Assembly: GCA_030447785.1 (NCBI GenBank)
Contig: JAUJOF010000004.1
Span: 90,592 to 154,591 of the forward strand
Reading direction: 5' to 3'
DNA length: 64,000 nt
Source: Solirubrobacteraceae bacterium
Lineage (GTDB): Bacteria; Actinomycetota; Thermoleophilia; Solirubrobacterales; Solirubrobacteraceae
A model generated the notes under the pieces. That model saw only the letters and a program-made list of their open reading frames with translations, had not been told where the DNA came from and did no database searches. Positions 52,284 to 60,879 of the stretch are shown here, piece by piece. The first letter of the stretch is position 1; every line of letters starts with the position of its first letter. The translations under genes and the position numbers were made by a program.

Positions 52284-52937
52284 TCAGTAGGGCGGCAGGT
52301 CGGCGTACCACGTGCCGAGCGTCCGGAACGCCGTCCAGAAGGCCCGCTTGGCGCGCTCCTCGTCCAGGGCGCCGTCGATGTCGGGCACGTAGATGGCCTC
52401 CAACGAGGGGGTCAGGCGCTGGACCTCGCCGGGGCGGGCGGCGACCGGCTCGGCCAGCGGCACGTCGAGGTCGTTGAGCACGCCCAGCGCCTCCTCGCCC
52501 ATGACCACCACCACGCGCGGCTGCACGATGGCCAGCTCCTCGACCACGCGCGCCACGCAGGCCGGGTCGGCCAGGGCGGTGTCGGGCACCGGGCACTTCA
52601 CGCACAGCGTCCCGTAGACGGCCAGCGGATCGATGTCCAGCCGGCGCAGGGACTTCATGAGCGCGCCGCCCGAGCGCCCGTAGAAGGCCACGCCCTCCTC
52701 GATCTCCGCGGACATGGGTGCGTGCTTGAGCAGGAACACGTCGGCCTGGGGGTGTCCGGAGCCCAGGACGGGCGTGTGCGAGCCGCGCGGGCAGTGCGGG
52801 CAGTTCTGCACGTCGCGGGTGAGCTGGTTGAGCTCGCGGATGGCCCGCTCGAGGTACTTCTCGCGGATCTCGTCGTCGGTCGCCGGCATCCCGGCCAGGG
52901 GGTTCGACGGCGCGTTCGGAGGCTCCTCGCGGTGCAT
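52284..52937 (-). CDS. Uracil-DNA glycosylase family (iron-sulfur type)
   Basis: A 217-residue protein of the family 4/5 uracil-DNA glycosylase fold. Cysteines in NCPHCPRG near residue 46 and later in LCVKCPVP and PACV fit the [4Fe-4S] pattern of these enzymes. VFLLKHAPMSAEIEEGVAFYGRSGGALMKSL corresponds to the active-site motif region, where the usual EAPG is replaced by KHAP, so activity may differ. It would remove uracil from DNA. The ATG overlaps the stop of the GT4-PHP gene (TGATG), so translation is coupled. Confidence 0.75.
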   Translation of the reverse strand: MHREEPPNAPSNPLAGMPATDDEIREKYLERAIRELNQLTRDVQNCPHCPRGSHTPVLGSGHPQADVFLLKHAPMSAEIEEGVAFYGRSGGALMKSLRRLDIDPLAVYGTLCVKCPVPDTALADPACVARVVEELAIVQPRVVVVMGEEALGVLNDLDVPLAEPVAARPGEVQRLTPSLEAIYVPDIDGALDEERAKRAFWTAFRTLGTWYADLPPY

Positions 52938-54883
52938 CACGCCTTGCGCGTCGCGCGGCGCACCCGCCGGGCGCGCCGCGCGGCCCGGGCAGCCGGCGGG
53001 GCGGCCCTCGTCTCCAGGAACTTGAGCGCCTGCACATACAGCAGGCGGGCCGGCTTGGTGTGGATCTCCGCGCCGCGCAGGCTCTCGAGGAACTCCCGGG
53101 GGCCGTCGAAGTCGCGCAGGCGCACGCGCACCGAGCCCAGCCCCGCGGCCACGTGCGCGTCCGATCCCGCGCCCGCCACGATGCGGTACTTGGCCGCGAA
53201 GCGCTGGGCCTCCTCGTTGAACGAGCCGATGGCCACGCGCGGGTTGTAGACCTCCATCGCGTCGATGTCCTCCACGATGGCCAGCAGGTTCTGATAGTCG
53301 GGCACCGAGTGCATGCGGTCGAACGGGTGGGGCACGTAGACCAGGCCATCCTGGGCGCGGATGGCGGCCACCGTCTCGGCCAGCGTCATGCCGCGGGGAA
53401 TGCGTTCGCGCAGGAACAGGCCGATGATCTCGCCCTGTTCGGCGGTCTTGATCTCCTCGGCCACGATGACCTTGATGCCGTACTGCGGTCCCTTCGCGGC
53501 GGCCTCCAGCGCGCCGGAAATCTCGTTGTGGTCGGTCACCGCGATGGCGCCCAGGCCCTGGGCGCGCGCGGTGGCCAGCAGCACCTCGACCGGCGTGGCG
53601 CAGTCGTGCGAGTGGTCGGTGTGCATGTGCAGGTCGCAGTCGATGAGCGAGCGGGAAGTCAGCCGGCGTGCGATCTGTGGGCGTGCGCGTGGGTCGTGGC
53701 GCCGCGCGACGAGGCGCTCGTACAGCGCCTCGCACGCGCCGGTCACCGTCGCCCACGAGGTGCCGCCCTCGCGCAGCGGCTGCGCGGCCTCGTGCAGGCG
53801 CGCGCGCAGCGCGGGGTCGTCGATCAGGCGGGCGAGCTGGGCGGCCTGGGCGTCGTCGTCGCCCGGGGGGAAGGTCAGCCCACGCACCGGCGGGCCGCCC
53901 GGGCTCAACAGCTCCTCGTAGACCTCGAGCTCACTGGCCACCGGCACCGCGCCGGCGGCCAGTGCGCGCAGAAGGAGGCCAGGCGCGGCAGCGGTGCCGT
54001 CGGAGGCCAGGCAGGCCACGTCGGCCCCGGCCAGCACCTCGGCCTCGCCGGCCTCTGCGGGGGCGACCCAGCGCAACCGCTCGCCAAGCCCGGCGGGCAG
54101 CGGCGTGGAGCTGGACGGCCCGCGGCCGCTGCGCACCACGGCGTGCCAGTCGCCCGTGGCCTGCAGCCGGCGCAGCGCGCGCAGGAAAGCACGCAGGGCC
54201 GGGCGCTCCTCCTCGTCGTCGCAGAAGGCCAGGCGCACCGGCTCCCCCTCGGCCCGCGGCGCGCGCGCAGGGGCGGGGTCGGCCCCGGGCGGCAGCACCT
54301 CGTAGTCGGCGGGGAAGAAGCGGGCCATCAGATCACGCGTGGCCGCGTAGGTGGTGGTGCGCGCATCCAGGCGCCCGAACACCAGGCGCACGACCTTGCG
54401 CGCCACCTGCGTGGAGAGGGCGCGCTCGGTGGGCAGGTGGAAGGTGCCGATGTTGAGCGCTCGGGAGTGGCGCAGGGCGACGGAGGCCACGCTGGGCGCG
54501 AAGGGCTCGTGCACGTGGCAGAGGTCCAGGGGCAGGCTGGTCAGCGCCTGCTCCACGGTGCGGGCGACGTCGATGGGCAGCGAGGGCAGGCGCTGGGCGC
54601 CGGGCAGCGGGGGCAGCGCCTCACCGACGGCCAGCACGCGGGGCGGCGCCCCCGGTTCGGGCAGCAGCGCGGGGGCGCCGCCGTCGTCGCGCGCACCCTG
54701 CAGTGCGGCGCGGGTGGCACGCACCGCATCGCCCGATCGCGACGGCGCGAGGATCACCACGCGATGGCCCCGCGCGGCCAGCTCGTCGGCGACCCGCGCG
54801 ACCCAGGTGTTGATCTCGCGACCCTCCTCGTCCCAGGGGTAGGGCGTCACCTGCGCGACGGCGAAGGGCACGCCAGGGAGCAT
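52937..54883 (-). CDS. Fusion of GT4 glycosyltransferase and PHP metallo-phosphoesterase
   Basis: A 648-residue cytoplasmic protein. Residues 1-430 form a GT-B glycosyltransferase of the GT4 family: AVAQVTPYPWDEEGREINTWVARVADEL is the N-terminal loop type of phosphatidylinositol mannosyltransferases, and LPPGADPAPARAPR begins the second domain. Residues 435-610 are a PHP domain with metal-binding motifs DLHMHTDHSH, VTDHNEIS, VPHPFDRMH and GSDAH. All metal ligands appear present. It lies beside an inositol-phosphate and phosphatidylinositol-type synthase gene, so an inositol-lipid role is inferred; the PHP domain may remove a phosphate. Confidence 0.88.
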   Translation of the reverse strand: MLPGVPFAVAQVTPYPWDEEGREINTWVARVADELAARGHRVVILAPSRSGDAVRATRAALQGARDDGGAPALLPEPGAPPRVLAVGEALPPLPGAQRLPSLPIDVARTVEQALTSLPLDLCHVHEPFAPSVASVALRHSRALNIGTFHLPTERALSTQVARKVVRLVFGRLDARTTTYAATRDLMARFFPADYEVLPPGADPAPARAPRAEGEPVRLAFCDDEEERPALRAFLRALRRLQATGDWHAVVRSGRGPSSSTPLPAGLGERLRWVAPAEAGEAEVLAGADVACLASDGTAAAPGLLLRALAAGAVPVASELEVYEELLSPGGPPVRGLTFPPGDDDAQAAQLARLIDDPALRARLHEAAQPLREGGTSWATVTGACEALYERLVARRHDPRARPQIARRLTSRSLIDCDLHMHTDHSHDCATPVEVLLATARAQGLGAIAVTDHNEISGALEAAAKGPQYGIKVIVAEEIKTAEQGEIIGLFLRERIPRGMTLAETVAAIRAQDGLVYVPHPFDRMHSVPDYQNLLAIVEDIDAMEVYNPRVAIGSFNEEAQRFAAKYRIVAGAGSDAHVAAGLGSVRVRLRDFDGPREFLESLRGAEIHTKPARLLYVQALKFLETRAAPPAARAARRARRVRRATRKA

Positions 54884-55021
54884 AGGTCGCCCCGGTGGCC
54901 CATCTCCGCGCGTCTGCTGGGAGCATGGGTCGCGGTTGCGACCCGGGGGCGCGCCTCCGGCGTGGCCTCGTGGGGGACCCGGCTTCGCGGCCATCTGGCC
55001 GCTCTGCCAACCGCGGGCCGC

Positions 55022-56914
55022 CTAGTGCTCGACGGCGCTCGGGCTCTTGGCCGCCTGCTCGGCGGCGCGCTGGGCGGCCTGGGCGGTCTGGGCGTCGGGG
55101 GCGTGCTCGGCGATGAAGCGCTCCGTGGCCTCGCGGGCCAGGTGGTCGGGGCGCTGGTGCATCGGCGACTTCATGAGATAGGAGCTGGGCCCGTCCAGCT
55201 GGCCGCCCACGCCGTGGTCGAGCGCGAGCTTGCAGCAGCGCACGGCGTCGATGACGATGCCCGCGGAGTTGGGCGAGTCCCACACCTCCAGCTTCATCTC
55301 CAGGTTGAGGGGCACGTCGCCGAAGGCCTGGCCCTCGACGCGGATGTGGGCCCACTTGCGGTCGGTCAGCCACGGCACGTAGTCCGACGGGCCGATGTAG
55401 ACGTCGTCGGCCGGCAGCTCGTGATCGAGGATCGAGGTGACCGCGTTGGTCTTGGAGATCTTCTTGGACTCCAGGCGCTCGCGCTCGAGCATGTTGTAGA
55501 AGTCCATGTTGCCCCCGACGTTGAGCTGCGAGGTGCGCAGCATCTTCACGCCGCGGTCGCCGAACAGGCGGGCCAGTGTGCGGTGCACGATGGTGGCCCC
55601 GACCTGCGACTTGATGTCGTCGCCGACGATCGGCACGCCGGCCTTCTCGAAGCGCTTGTTCCAGTAGTCCTCGCGCGCGATGAAGACGGGGATGCAGTTG
55701 ACGAAGCCACAGCCGGCCTCGAGCACCTGCTCGACGTACCACTTCGTGGCCTGCTCGGAGCCCACCGGCAGGTAGGAGACGACCACGTCGGTCTGGGTGT
55801 CCTGGAGGATCTGGGCGATGTCGGCGGTCTGGCCCGGCGCTTTGTCGATCTTCTGGGAGAGGTACTTGCCCAAGCCGTCGTGGGTCATCCCGCGGTGGAC
55901 CTCGACGCCCACCTTCGCGGGCACGTCGGCGAACTTCAGCGTGTTGTTCTGCCCGGCCCAGATGGCCTCTCCCAGGTCCTTGCCGACCTTGTCGGCGTCG
56001 ATGTCGAAGGCGGCGGTGAACTCGATGTCGCGCACGTGGTAGCCGCCGAGGTCGACGTGCATGAGGCCGGGCACGGCCTGGGCCGGATCGGCGTCGCGGT
56101 AGAAGTGCACGCCCTGCACGAAGGCCGAGGCGCAGTTGCCCACCCCCAGGATCGCCACGCGCACCTGGCCATCGCGCTGGGGGCCGGCGCCGTTGCCGTT
56201 GGTCGGAGTCACGTCGGTTCGAAGTCCTCTGGTCGATGGCAGCGTCAGAGAGGGGGTGTACCCCATGGGCGCGCTCGCGTTACGCCGCGGCGGAGGGCGC
56301 GGCGGGGGCGCGTTGAGTGCCTTGCGCACGTGGACGATGCGCTGGCCTACTGTGAAGAGGCTCAACGCGGCGAGCACGTACATCGAGATGTCCAGCAGGC
56401 CCAGGCCCTCGAACAGGAGGCCGGTGGCGATGATCACCACGCGCACCGGCCGCGTGGCCACGCCGACCTTGCACTCCACGCCCAGCGCCTCGGCGCGCGC
56501 GCGGGTGTAGGAGACCATGAGCGAGGCCAGCACCGCCAGCACCACCGCGACGACGGCCAGGCTGCGCCCTTCCTCGGCGAAATGCGAGGCCACCGCGGCG
56601 AGCACCACGCCCTCCTCGAGGCGGTCCAGCGTGGAGTCCAGGAAGGCGCCGAAGGGCGTACCCTTGCCCGACATGCGCGAGTAGCGCCCGTCGAGCGTGT
56701 CCATCACCGAGCCCACGACGAAGCTCAGCCCGGCGAGCACCCACAGGTCCTGGGTGACCAGCACCGCGGCCAGCAGGTTGAGGGCCGCGCCGGTCAGCGA
56801 GATCGCGTTGGGGGTCAGCCGCGACTCGATCAGCCGGTTGCGGTAGGCCGCGCGCCTCTCGGGGCGGATCAGCGGCCGCGCGGCGCGCGGAGGGCGTTCG
56901 GTGGGGACGGGCAT
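55022..56914 (-). CDS. ino1: Fusion of CDP-alcohol phosphotransferase (PIP-synthase-like) and inositol-1-phosphate synthase
   Basis: One open frame of 630 residues. Residues 20-225 are a CDP-alcohol phosphotransferase with D72-x2-D75-G and GxxxDxxxD motifs and several hydrophobic helices, as in the actinobacterial enzyme that makes phosphatidylinositol-phosphate from CDP-diacylglycerol and inositol-1-phosphate. A Pro/Arg-rich linker follows. Residues 258-630 are a full inositol-1-phosphate synthase ([32 protein letters not shown]). The second domain makes the substrate of the first, suggesting channelling. A GTG at 56212 with an AGAGGA site 12 bases upstream could also start the second domain alone, and an indel in the GC-rich linker could hide a stop. 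Confidence 0.82.
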   Translation of the reverse strand: MPVPTERPPRAARPLIRPERRAAYRNRLIESRLTPNAISLTGAALNLLAAVLVTQDLWVLAGLSFVVGSVMDTLDGRYSRMSGKGTPFGAFLDSTLDRLEEGVVLAAVASHFAEEGRSLAVVAVVLAVLASLMVSYTRARAEALGVECKVGVATRPVRVVIIATGLLFEGLGLLDISMYVLAALSLFTVGQRIVHVRKALNAPPPRPPPRRNASAPMGYTPSLTLPSTRGLRTDVTPTNGNGAGPQRDGQVRVAILGVGNCASAFVQGVHFYRDADPAQAVPGLMHVDLGGYHVRDIEFTAAFDIDADKVGKDLGEAIWAGQNNTLKFADVPAKVGVEVHRGMTHDGLGKYLSQKIDKAPGQTADIAQILQDTQTDVVVSYLPVGSEQATKWYVEQVLEAGCGFVNCIPVFIAREDYWNKRFEKAGVPIVGDDIKSQVGATIVHRTLARLFGDRGVKMLRTSQLNVGGNMDFYNMLERERLESKKISKTNAVTSILDHELPADDVYIGPSDYVPWLTDRKWAHIRVEGQAFGDVPLNLEMKLEVWDSPNSAGIVIDAVRCCKLALDHGVGGQLDGPSSYLMKSPMHQRPDHLAREATERFIAEHAPDAQTAQAAQRAAEQAAKSPSAVEH

Positions 56915-56946
56915 CGCGGTGCGGGCAGCGTACGCGCCCGGTGAGC

Positions 56947-57770
56947 CTAGGCGCCGTCGCGCAGGAAGGCGGCGACGCGATCGACCGCCTCGGGGCGGTC
57001 GAGCCACGGCCAGTGCCCGGCGCCGTCGAGGAGCTCCAGCCTCGCGTCGCCCAGCGCGGCCGCGTAGCCGTGGGCGAAGCGCTCGGGGACGTAGGGATCC
57101 TGGCGTCCCCAGAGGACGAGGGCCGGCGCGGTGATGGCCCTCAGCCCCTCGCCGGCGCGGGCGAGCTGCTCCGTGGGCGCCGCGCGATAGAGCCCGAGGA
57201 TGGCGCGCTGGGTGCCCTGGTCGAAGTGCGCGGCGGTCTGCTCGATGAAGCGCTTGGGCAGGGCCCCGGCGTCGCGCTGGCCTGGCGCGAGACCAGACGC
57301 ATCACCGGCTTGACCATTGCGCCCATGGCGATCTCGCCGACGACCTTCGTGCGCCACAAGCGCCCGATGCGATGCCAGCGGTAGCCGGGCAGGAGAGGCA
57401 CCGCGTTGATGACGACCAGGCGCTCGACGCGCTCGGGCTGGCGCATCGCCCACAGCAGGGCCGCGGCGCCCCAGTCGTGGACCACGAGCTTGACCCGGTC
57501 GAGTCGGCGGGCGTCGAGGAACGCCTCGACGAAGGCGGCCTGGCCATGCATCGTGAAGTCGCCGTCGGCGCGCTTGGTCGTGCGCCCGAAGCCGCGCAGG
57601 TCGGGCGCGTAGCCGCCGGTGAGCGCGAGGAACTCGATCCAGTCATCTGAGCTGGTGGGGACGCCGTGGACATAGAGGACGGGAGCGCCGGGGATCCGTG
57701 GCTCGGCCTCGCGCCAGAAGACGGGCTGCCCGTCGGGGGAGTACTCCGTGCGTTCTGCGAGCTCCGTCAT
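56947..57770 (-). pseudogene. Alpha/beta hydrolase (dehalogenase/epoxide-hydrolase type), frameshifted
   Basis: The first frame from ATG 57770 holds the oxyanion-hole region (YVHGVPTSSDDW), the nucleophile elbow VVHDWGAAALL with an Asp nucleophile, and the cap start. Near 57285 it must shift one base to reach the rest: [10 protein letters not shown], the acid segment [15 protein letters not shown] and the histidine [12 protein letters not shown]. Joined, it is a normal haloalkane dehalogenase/epoxide hydrolase-like protein of about 275 residues with a complete triad. The shift lies in a GC-rich run; decay and sequencing error are both possible. Confidence 0.75.
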
Positions 57771-57905
57771 GGCGGGCGGTGACGCTAACGCAGGCAGCGA
57801 GGAAGAGGGAGGCGGGGGTGGCGCCGCCGGTTGCGGGCGACCGCGGTCGAGATCGGCGCCCCCACTCGCTTGGATGTGGGGGGCGAACCCCTGGCGCTGG
57901 TCGCC

Positions 57906-57911
57906 TATACC
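57906..57911 (+). promoter_or_regulatory. -10-like box (TATACC) of the AbiEi/DUF559 gene
   Basis: TATACC, 5 bases before the ATG at 57917. Confidence 0.4.
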
Positions 57912-57916
57912 GCGAT

Positions 57917-58822
57917 ATGCGCGGCGAACGCGACCAGAGCCCGGACCGTGCCTTCGCGGAGCTGGCGAGGCGGCAACACGGCACGGTCAGCCGGGCACAA
58001 GTGCGGACCGTCGGCCTGAGCGACGACCAGATCGACCGGCTCCTGCGGTGCGGTCGTCTCCGTCCGATCCACCGCGGCGTGTACGCGGTCGGCCCCCTCT
58101 CCCTCACTGCTGCTGGAGACCGCATGGCCGCCACGCTCGCTTGCGGAGAGCGGGCCGTCCTGAGCCACCGCACCGCCGCCGACCTGTGGGGCCTGCGGCC
58201 GTGCGACACGCCCCTCATCGAGGTCACGGTGCCGCGCTCGGGTCGCCGGGCCTGCCCGGGGATCACGATTCATCGCGCCGGCGCGCTCGACGCGCAGGAT
58301 GTCACCCGCCTCGACGCCCTCCCGGTCACCACCTGGCCGCGCACCCTCCTCGACCTCGCGGAGGTCGTCCCGTCCGACCACCTCACCCGCGCCCTCGAGC
58401 GCGCCGACCACAAGCGCCTCTTCGACCTGACCGCCCTCGACGACGTCATCGCCCGCCACCCGCGCCGTTACGGCGCCGCGAAGCTCGCCCGGGCGCTCGA
58501 CCGCTATCGGCCCCCACCAGTCAGCCGCTCCACGCTCGAACGGGCCTTCCGCCGGCTGTGCGCCGAGCACGGCCTGCCCGCACCAGAGGTCAACACCCAC
58601 CTCGGCCCCTACGAGGTCGACTTCCTCTGGCGCGCCTACCGCCTCATCGCCGAGACCGACGGCGAGGAGACGCACGGCACCCACACCGCCTTCCAGGACG
58701 ATCGCGCCCGCGACGCCCACCTGCTCACGGAAGGTTGGCGGACCGTGCGCTTCACATACGCCCAGGTCCATCGCCAGCCCGCCCAGGTCGCCGCCATCCT
58801 CCACAAGCTCGTGCTCGGGTAG
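57917..58822 (+). CDS. AbiEi-like winged-helix protein fused to DUF559 nuclease-like domain
   Basis: A 301-residue protein. The N-terminal domain starts ELARRQHGTVSRAQVRTVGLSDDQIDRLL and continues to a HRGVYAVG segment, the AbiEi antitoxin-type winged helix. The C-terminal domain (residues 215-300) reads YEVDFLWRAYRLIAETDGEETH, a PD-(D/E)xK-like DUF559 core with Asp and Glu in the expected places. No abiEii toxin gene follows. Orphan proteins of this type are common in actinobacteria and may act in defence or stress control. It is a stand-alone leaderless gene between unrelated neighbours. Confidence 0.8.
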   Translation: MRGERDQSPDRAFAELARRQHGTVSRAQVRTVGLSDDQIDRLLRCGRLRPIHRGVYAVGPLSLTAAGDRMAATLACGERAVLSHRTAADLWGLRPCDTPLIEVTVPRSGRRACPGITIHRAGALDAQDVTRLDALPVTTWPRTLLDLAEVVPSDHLTRALERADHKRLFDLTALDDVIARHPRRYGAAKLARALDRYRPPPVSRSTLERAFRRLCAEHGLPAPEVNTHLGPYEVDFLWRAYRLIAETDGEETHGTHTAFQDDRARDAHLLTEGWRTVRFTYAQVHRQPAQVAAILHKLVLG

Positions 58823-58825
58823 CGT
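58820..58825 (+). promoter_or_regulatory. -10 box (TAGCGT) of the PfkB kinase gene
   Basis: TAGCGT, 9 bases before the ATG at 58835. It overlaps the stop codon of the preceding gene. Confidence 0.4.
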
Positions 58826-58834
58826 CCCCCGCCC

Positions 58835-59734
58835 ATGCGCACCCTCTGCCTCGGCGAGGCCATCGTCGACCTCGTGTGCGAGCGGCCGGTGGCCTCGGTG
58901 GCCGAGGCGGACCGCTTCACGGCGCACTTCGGCGGCGCCACCGCCAACGTCGCGGTGGCCTGCGCGCGCGCCGGCGGCGCCGCCGCGCTGGCCGGCGGCG
59001 CGGGCGACGACGTGTGGGGCGAGTGGCTGCGCGAGCGCCTGGAGGCCGAGGGCGTGGACCTGGGGTGGTTCCGCCTGGTCGGCGGGCTGCGCACGCCGGT
59101 GGCCTTCGTCACCGTCGACGACGACGGCGAACCGTCGTTCAGCATCTACGGTGACGGCATCGAGGCGACGGTCGAGGCGGTGGGCCCGCGGCTGCTGGAC
59201 GCCGTCGAGGCCAACGACGCCTTCTTCTTTGCCTCCAACACGCTGGTGGGTGAGCGCGAGCGCGCGCTCACCCTGGCCGCGCGCGAGCGCGCGCTCGAGC
59301 TCGGGCGCCCCGTCGTCTTCGACCCCAACCTGCGCCTGGCTCGCTGGACGTCTCCGGCGGCCGCCGCCGGGGAGGTGCGGGGCTGCCTGGACGGCGCCTT
59401 CCTGGTCAAGTGCAATGGTCACGAGGCGGCGCTGATCACCGGCGAGGACGAGCCCGAGGCGGCCGCCGCCGGCCTGCTGGCCGCCGGCGCGCGCCACGTG
59501 ATCGTCACCCTCGGCGGGCAGGGCGCGATCCTGCGCGCCCGCGGGATGCGCCGCGACGTGCCCGGCGTGCGCGCTCCCGTGGTCAACACCACCGGCGCGG
59601 GCGACGCCTTCGTCGGCCTGCTCCTCGCGCGCCTGGGCGCCACGGACTTCTACCCGCCGGCCCTGGCCGCGGGCCTGGCCGACGCGGTGGCCTCCGCCGC
59701 CGAGGCCGTCGGGCGCTGGGGCGCCCTGGAGTGA
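58835..59734 (+). CDS. PfkB-family sugar kinase (fructokinase-like)
   Basis: A 299-residue ribokinase-fold kinase. The first signature GGATANVAVACARAGGAAALAGGAGDD lies near residue 34. The second is VNTTGAGDAFVGLLLARL near residue 248, with the catalytic Asp in GAGD. An FDPNLRL segment near residue 163 and VKCNGHEAALITG near residue 190 fit fructokinase/2-keto-3-deoxygluconate kinase types. The substrate is uncertain. Its upstream neighbour ends 12 bases earlier and endonuclease III follows by 37, but no sugar operon is seen. Confidence 0.9.
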   Translation: MRTLCLGEAIVDLVCERPVASVAEADRFTAHFGGATANVAVACARAGGAAALAGGAGDDVWGEWLRERLEAEGVDLGWFRLVGGLRTPVAFVTVDDDGEPSFSIYGDGIEATVEAVGPRLLDAVEANDAFFFASNTLVGERERALTLAARERALELGRPVVFDPNLRLARWTSPAAAAGEVRGCLDGAFLVKCNGHEAALITGEDEPEAAAAGLLAAGARHVIVTLGGQGAILRARGMRRDVPGVRAPVVNTTGAGDAFVGLLLARLGATDFYPPALAAGLADAVASAAEAVGRWGALE

Positions 59735-59771
59735 GCGCTCTCGGTGCGATACCCGCGAAGCGAGCGCCCCG

Positions 59772-60467
59772 GTGAGCGAGGCCGCTGTCGCCGCGGGCAG
59801 CGCGCGCAGCGCGTGGCGCGCGCCCGCCCGGGCGCGGGTGGGGCGCATCCGCGCGCGGCTGGCCGAGGTCTACGGCGTCCCCGCCGCGCCGCCCCACGGC
59901 GACGCGCTGGCCGAGTTGATGCTCACCGTGCTCAGCCAGTCGACCAACGACCGCAACCGCGACATCGCCTTCCTGCGCCTGCGCGATCGCTTCCCGACAT
60001 GGGACGAGGTGCGCGACGGGGCGCCGGAGGAGGTCGAGGAGGCGATCCGCCCGGGCGGGATCTCCAAGGTGAAGTCACGGCGCATCCAGGCGATTCTCGA
60101 GGCGATCGGTGACCCCCTCGACCTTGACCACCTGGCCGACGCGCCGGTCGCCGAGGCCAAGGCTGAGCTCTGCGCCCTGCCGGGCGTCGGGCGCAAGACC
60201 GCCGCCTGCGTGCTGCTCTTCGCCTTCGGCGCGCGCGATGTCCCCGTCGACACCCACGTCAGCCGCGTGGCCACCCGCCTGGGCCTGCTGCGTCCCGGGG
60301 CTCCCTTCGAGGAGCTGCACGACGCGATGCTCGCCATCACGCCCCCCGGCGCCGAGCTCCAGCTGCACGTCAACCTCCTGCGCCACGGCCGGCGGACCTG
60401 CCAGGCCCGCCGGCCGCGCTGCGAGGAGTGCGCGCTGCGGCGGATGTGCCCGTCGCGCCGAGTTTGA
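59772..60467 (+). CDS. nth: Endonuclease III (DNA glycosylase/AP lyase)
   Basis: Removes oxidised pyrimidines and cuts at abasic sites. The HhH motif LPGVGRKTAACVLLF near residue 137 contains the catalytic Lys, and the catalytic Asp follows in VPVDTHVSRVA near residue 160. The [4Fe-4S] cluster cysteines are spaced C-x6-C-x2-C-x5-C in CQARRPRCEECALRRMC near residue 210. The 231-residue protein starts at a GTG. The Ala-rich first 20 residues are extra. It ends before an unassigned region of about 410 bases. Confidence 0.94.
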   Translation: MSEAAVAAGSARSAWRAPARARVGRIRARLAEVYGVPAAPPHGDALAELMLTVLSQSTNDRNRDIAFLRLRDRFPTWDEVRDGAPEEVEEAIRPGGISKVKSRRIQAILEAIGDPLDLDHLADAPVAEAKAELCALPGVGRKTAACVLLFAFGARDVPVDTHVSRVATRLGLLRPGAPFEELHDAMLAITPPGAELQLHVNLLRHGRRTCQARRPRCEECALRRMCPSRRV

Positions 60468-60879
60468 GGGCCGGGGCCCTTGGGCGGGCCGCTGTGGCGA
60501 TGACCTCCCGGATGGAGGACCATCCGCCATCGCCCACCAGCCTCGAGAGTCCGCGGTTCATGCGCCATGTCTCCCACGACGACCGCTTCGGCGCCCGCAG
60601 TCACCTCCTTGAGCTCGGTGAAGTCCTCCTTGACCGACTCGTTCATGACCAGCGCCACACGGCGAGCGCGTTGCCCGGATCGGCCGGCGCCGGCGGCATG
60701 CTCCACACGGTACGAGCAGCCGAGGGCTGGCTCGAACCGGCGGCTCTCGGGAATCGGCGTGATCGAGAACGTCCCCGAAGTCGAAGTCGAAGTCGTAGTG
60801 GTTCCCAGCCGGGCAGGGGTCGCGTCGTCGCCGTAGTCGGGATTTCCCTTTTCCGCGACACTTCCGTTCACGCTCACCC
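60468..60879. other. Unassigned region; possible remnant of a HAD-like protein
   Basis: About 410 bases without a convincing gene. On the minus strand, near 60556-60666, a frame reads VALVMNESVKEDFTELKEV then EAVVVGD, similar to the second half of HAD-family phosphatases where a VVVGD segment ends a strand. It has no start and no catalytic N-terminus, and it is interrupted. A run of repeated TCGACT-type bases lies near 60780-60800. Probably debris. Confidence 0.3.

Noticed and set aside
53060-56944. Very long plus-strand open frame (1294 codons)
   Set aside because: It runs opposite the glycosyltransferase-PHP and inositol genes and has the His/Asp/Gly/Arg-rich composition of an antisense shadow in high-GC DNA; the minus-strand proteins carry clear motifs.
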